Shown here: positions 18,801 to 19,507 of the stretch, one piece after another
Layout of the letters: every line of letters starts with the position of its first letter
Numbering within the stretch: the first letter of the stretch is position 1
Source: Oehlia diaphana
Lineage: Eukaryota > Glomeromycota > Glomeromycetes > Glomerales > Glomeraceae
NCBI GenBank assembly: GCA_003833135.1
Contig: QZLH01000983.1
Location: 1 to 19,507, forward strand
Direction of reading: 5' to 3'
DNA: 19,507 nucleotides
The notes under the pieces: generated by a model
The model's input: only the letters and a program-made list of their open reading frames with translations
The model's database searches: none
Told to the model about the DNA's origin: nothing
Made by a program: the position numbers and the translations under genes

Positions 18801-19507
18801 ACCTTGCTTTACTTCCGTCTGTAAATCATATGAAGGATAAGTTTACTAAAAGTAAGGACCTTAGCAATATACCATGAGAAAAGAGCAGAAGGATATGATC
18901 ATATGATCATCAGAAAATTACCTACAAAAAAGCACCGATGTATGAGTAACATGGATCACTGTAACGATTAATTAGCAAAAGGAAATTCATAAATAGTCTA
19001 TCAAGAAAACGAATAGGAATTAAGGAATTTAACGTCACCCTTATTAGGGACCGCCAATCAGATACAACCACCACTTAGCATACTTTCCTCCAACCTCCAT
19101 TAAAATATGCGTATGAGGATCCTTATCATGGTCCTGCCATGTATGAGAAGATTTTGCGGCACCCTCATTATAATTTAACCATTAAATTATAATGATTCGG
19201 TATCCTGAGATGACGCGTGTGTTAATAGTAAGGAACATCTTACCTTGCTTTACTTCCGTCTGTAAGTCATATGAAGGATAAGTTTACTAAATGTAAGGAC
19301 CTTAGCAATATACCATGAGAAAAGAGCAGAAGGATATGATAATATGATCATCAGAAAATTACCTACAAAAAAGCACCGATGTATGAGTAACACAGATCAC
19401 TGTAACGATTAATTAGCAAAAGGAAATTCATAAATAGTCTATCAAGAAAACGAATAGGAATTAAGGAATTTAACGTCACCCTTATTAGGGACCGCCAATC
19501 AGATACA
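18801..19507 (+). repeat. 441-bp tandem repeat, 1.6 copies, running off the window
   Basis: Sequence from 18801 (ACCTTGCTTTACTTCCGTC) recurs from 19242 at a constant offset of 441 bp up to the last base, 266 bp compared with no indel and five substitutions (about 98% identity). Just before each copy, AAGGAAC is also shared (18785 and 19230), with a few bases inserted in the first. The unit is richer in GC than the flanks. It contains a 14-bp palindrome TGATCATATGATCA (18896-18909, broken by one change in copy 2) and a 13-bp-arm hairpin at 19166-19194. 441 is 3 x 147, and one plus-strand frame has long open stretches broken by TGA/TAA/TAG, so it may derive from coding sequence. Confidence 0.9.
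19166..19194. repeat. Perfect 13-bp inverted repeat with 3-nt loop
   Basis: CATTATAATTTAA at 19166-19178 is followed by CCA and by its exact complement at 19182-19194. It sits near the end of the first 441-bp repeat unit, shortly before the next unit begins, and could be a structural mark of the unit boundary. Confidence 0.8.

Noticed and set aside
1..19507. CRISPR array, rRNA genes or bacterial operon signals
   Set aside because: No regularly spaced identical repeats, no rRNA core words, and gene structure is intron-containing and eukaryotic.

Overview
The window looks like nuclear DNA of an arbuscular mycorrhizal fungus (Glomeromycotina, most like Rhizophagus). This rests on extreme A+T richness with long A/T tracts, small introns with GTAAGT/GTAATT-like donors and T-rich acceptors, a protein kinase fused to Sel1 repeats (a family greatly expanded in these fungi), and a FAR1/MULE-type transposase with a CCHC knuckle. 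The assignment is made from memory of these families, without a database search.

Layout. 1-220: A/T tracts, then a degenerate ATCCGG/GATC repeat. 221-814 (-): an unrecognised 197-residue protein; its probable upstream region (1085-1168) holds two copies of a TATA-box-bearing repeat. 2355-3175: a tandem array whose units each look like a small intron plus a 39-bp exon. 3548-6671 (-): a decayed MULE transposase gene, interrupted by a 236-bp hAT-like MITE with a clean 8-bp target duplication. 7264-9547 (-): an apparently intact five-exon gene for a 650-residue kinase-Sel1 protein, which I assembled by joining exons whose phases all agree. A second copy of its promoter lies at 10182-10282. 10.3-13.3 kb: mostly featureless AT-rich DNA. 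13336-13663: a probable regulatory region with palindromic bZIP-like and E-box-like sites, a 75-nt foldback and a splice-donor-like site. 14662-15259 (-): a three-exon gene for a 147-residue protein with one membrane segment and a heptad coiled coil. 16180-16385 (-): an intron-containing kinase fragment. 16497-16652 (-): an exon-like open frame. 17038-17196: a small inverted-repeat element. 17342-17790: an island of higher GC. 18801 to the window end: a 441-bp tandem repeat, about 98% identical between copies, running out of the window.

The two best supported genes are the kinase-Sel1 gene (probable signalling) and the small membrane coiled-coil gene; both need multi-exon assembly. Duplicate kinase pieces (promoter at 10.2 kb, exons 1-2 at 16.2 kb) show local or dispersed duplication of this family. 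The most unusual signals are the intron-like tandem array and the MULE frame, which runs 637 codons without a frameshift although it holds about ten TGA and five TAA codons, several TGAs falling where the family usually has tryptophan. I did not find a complete new system; these are leads.
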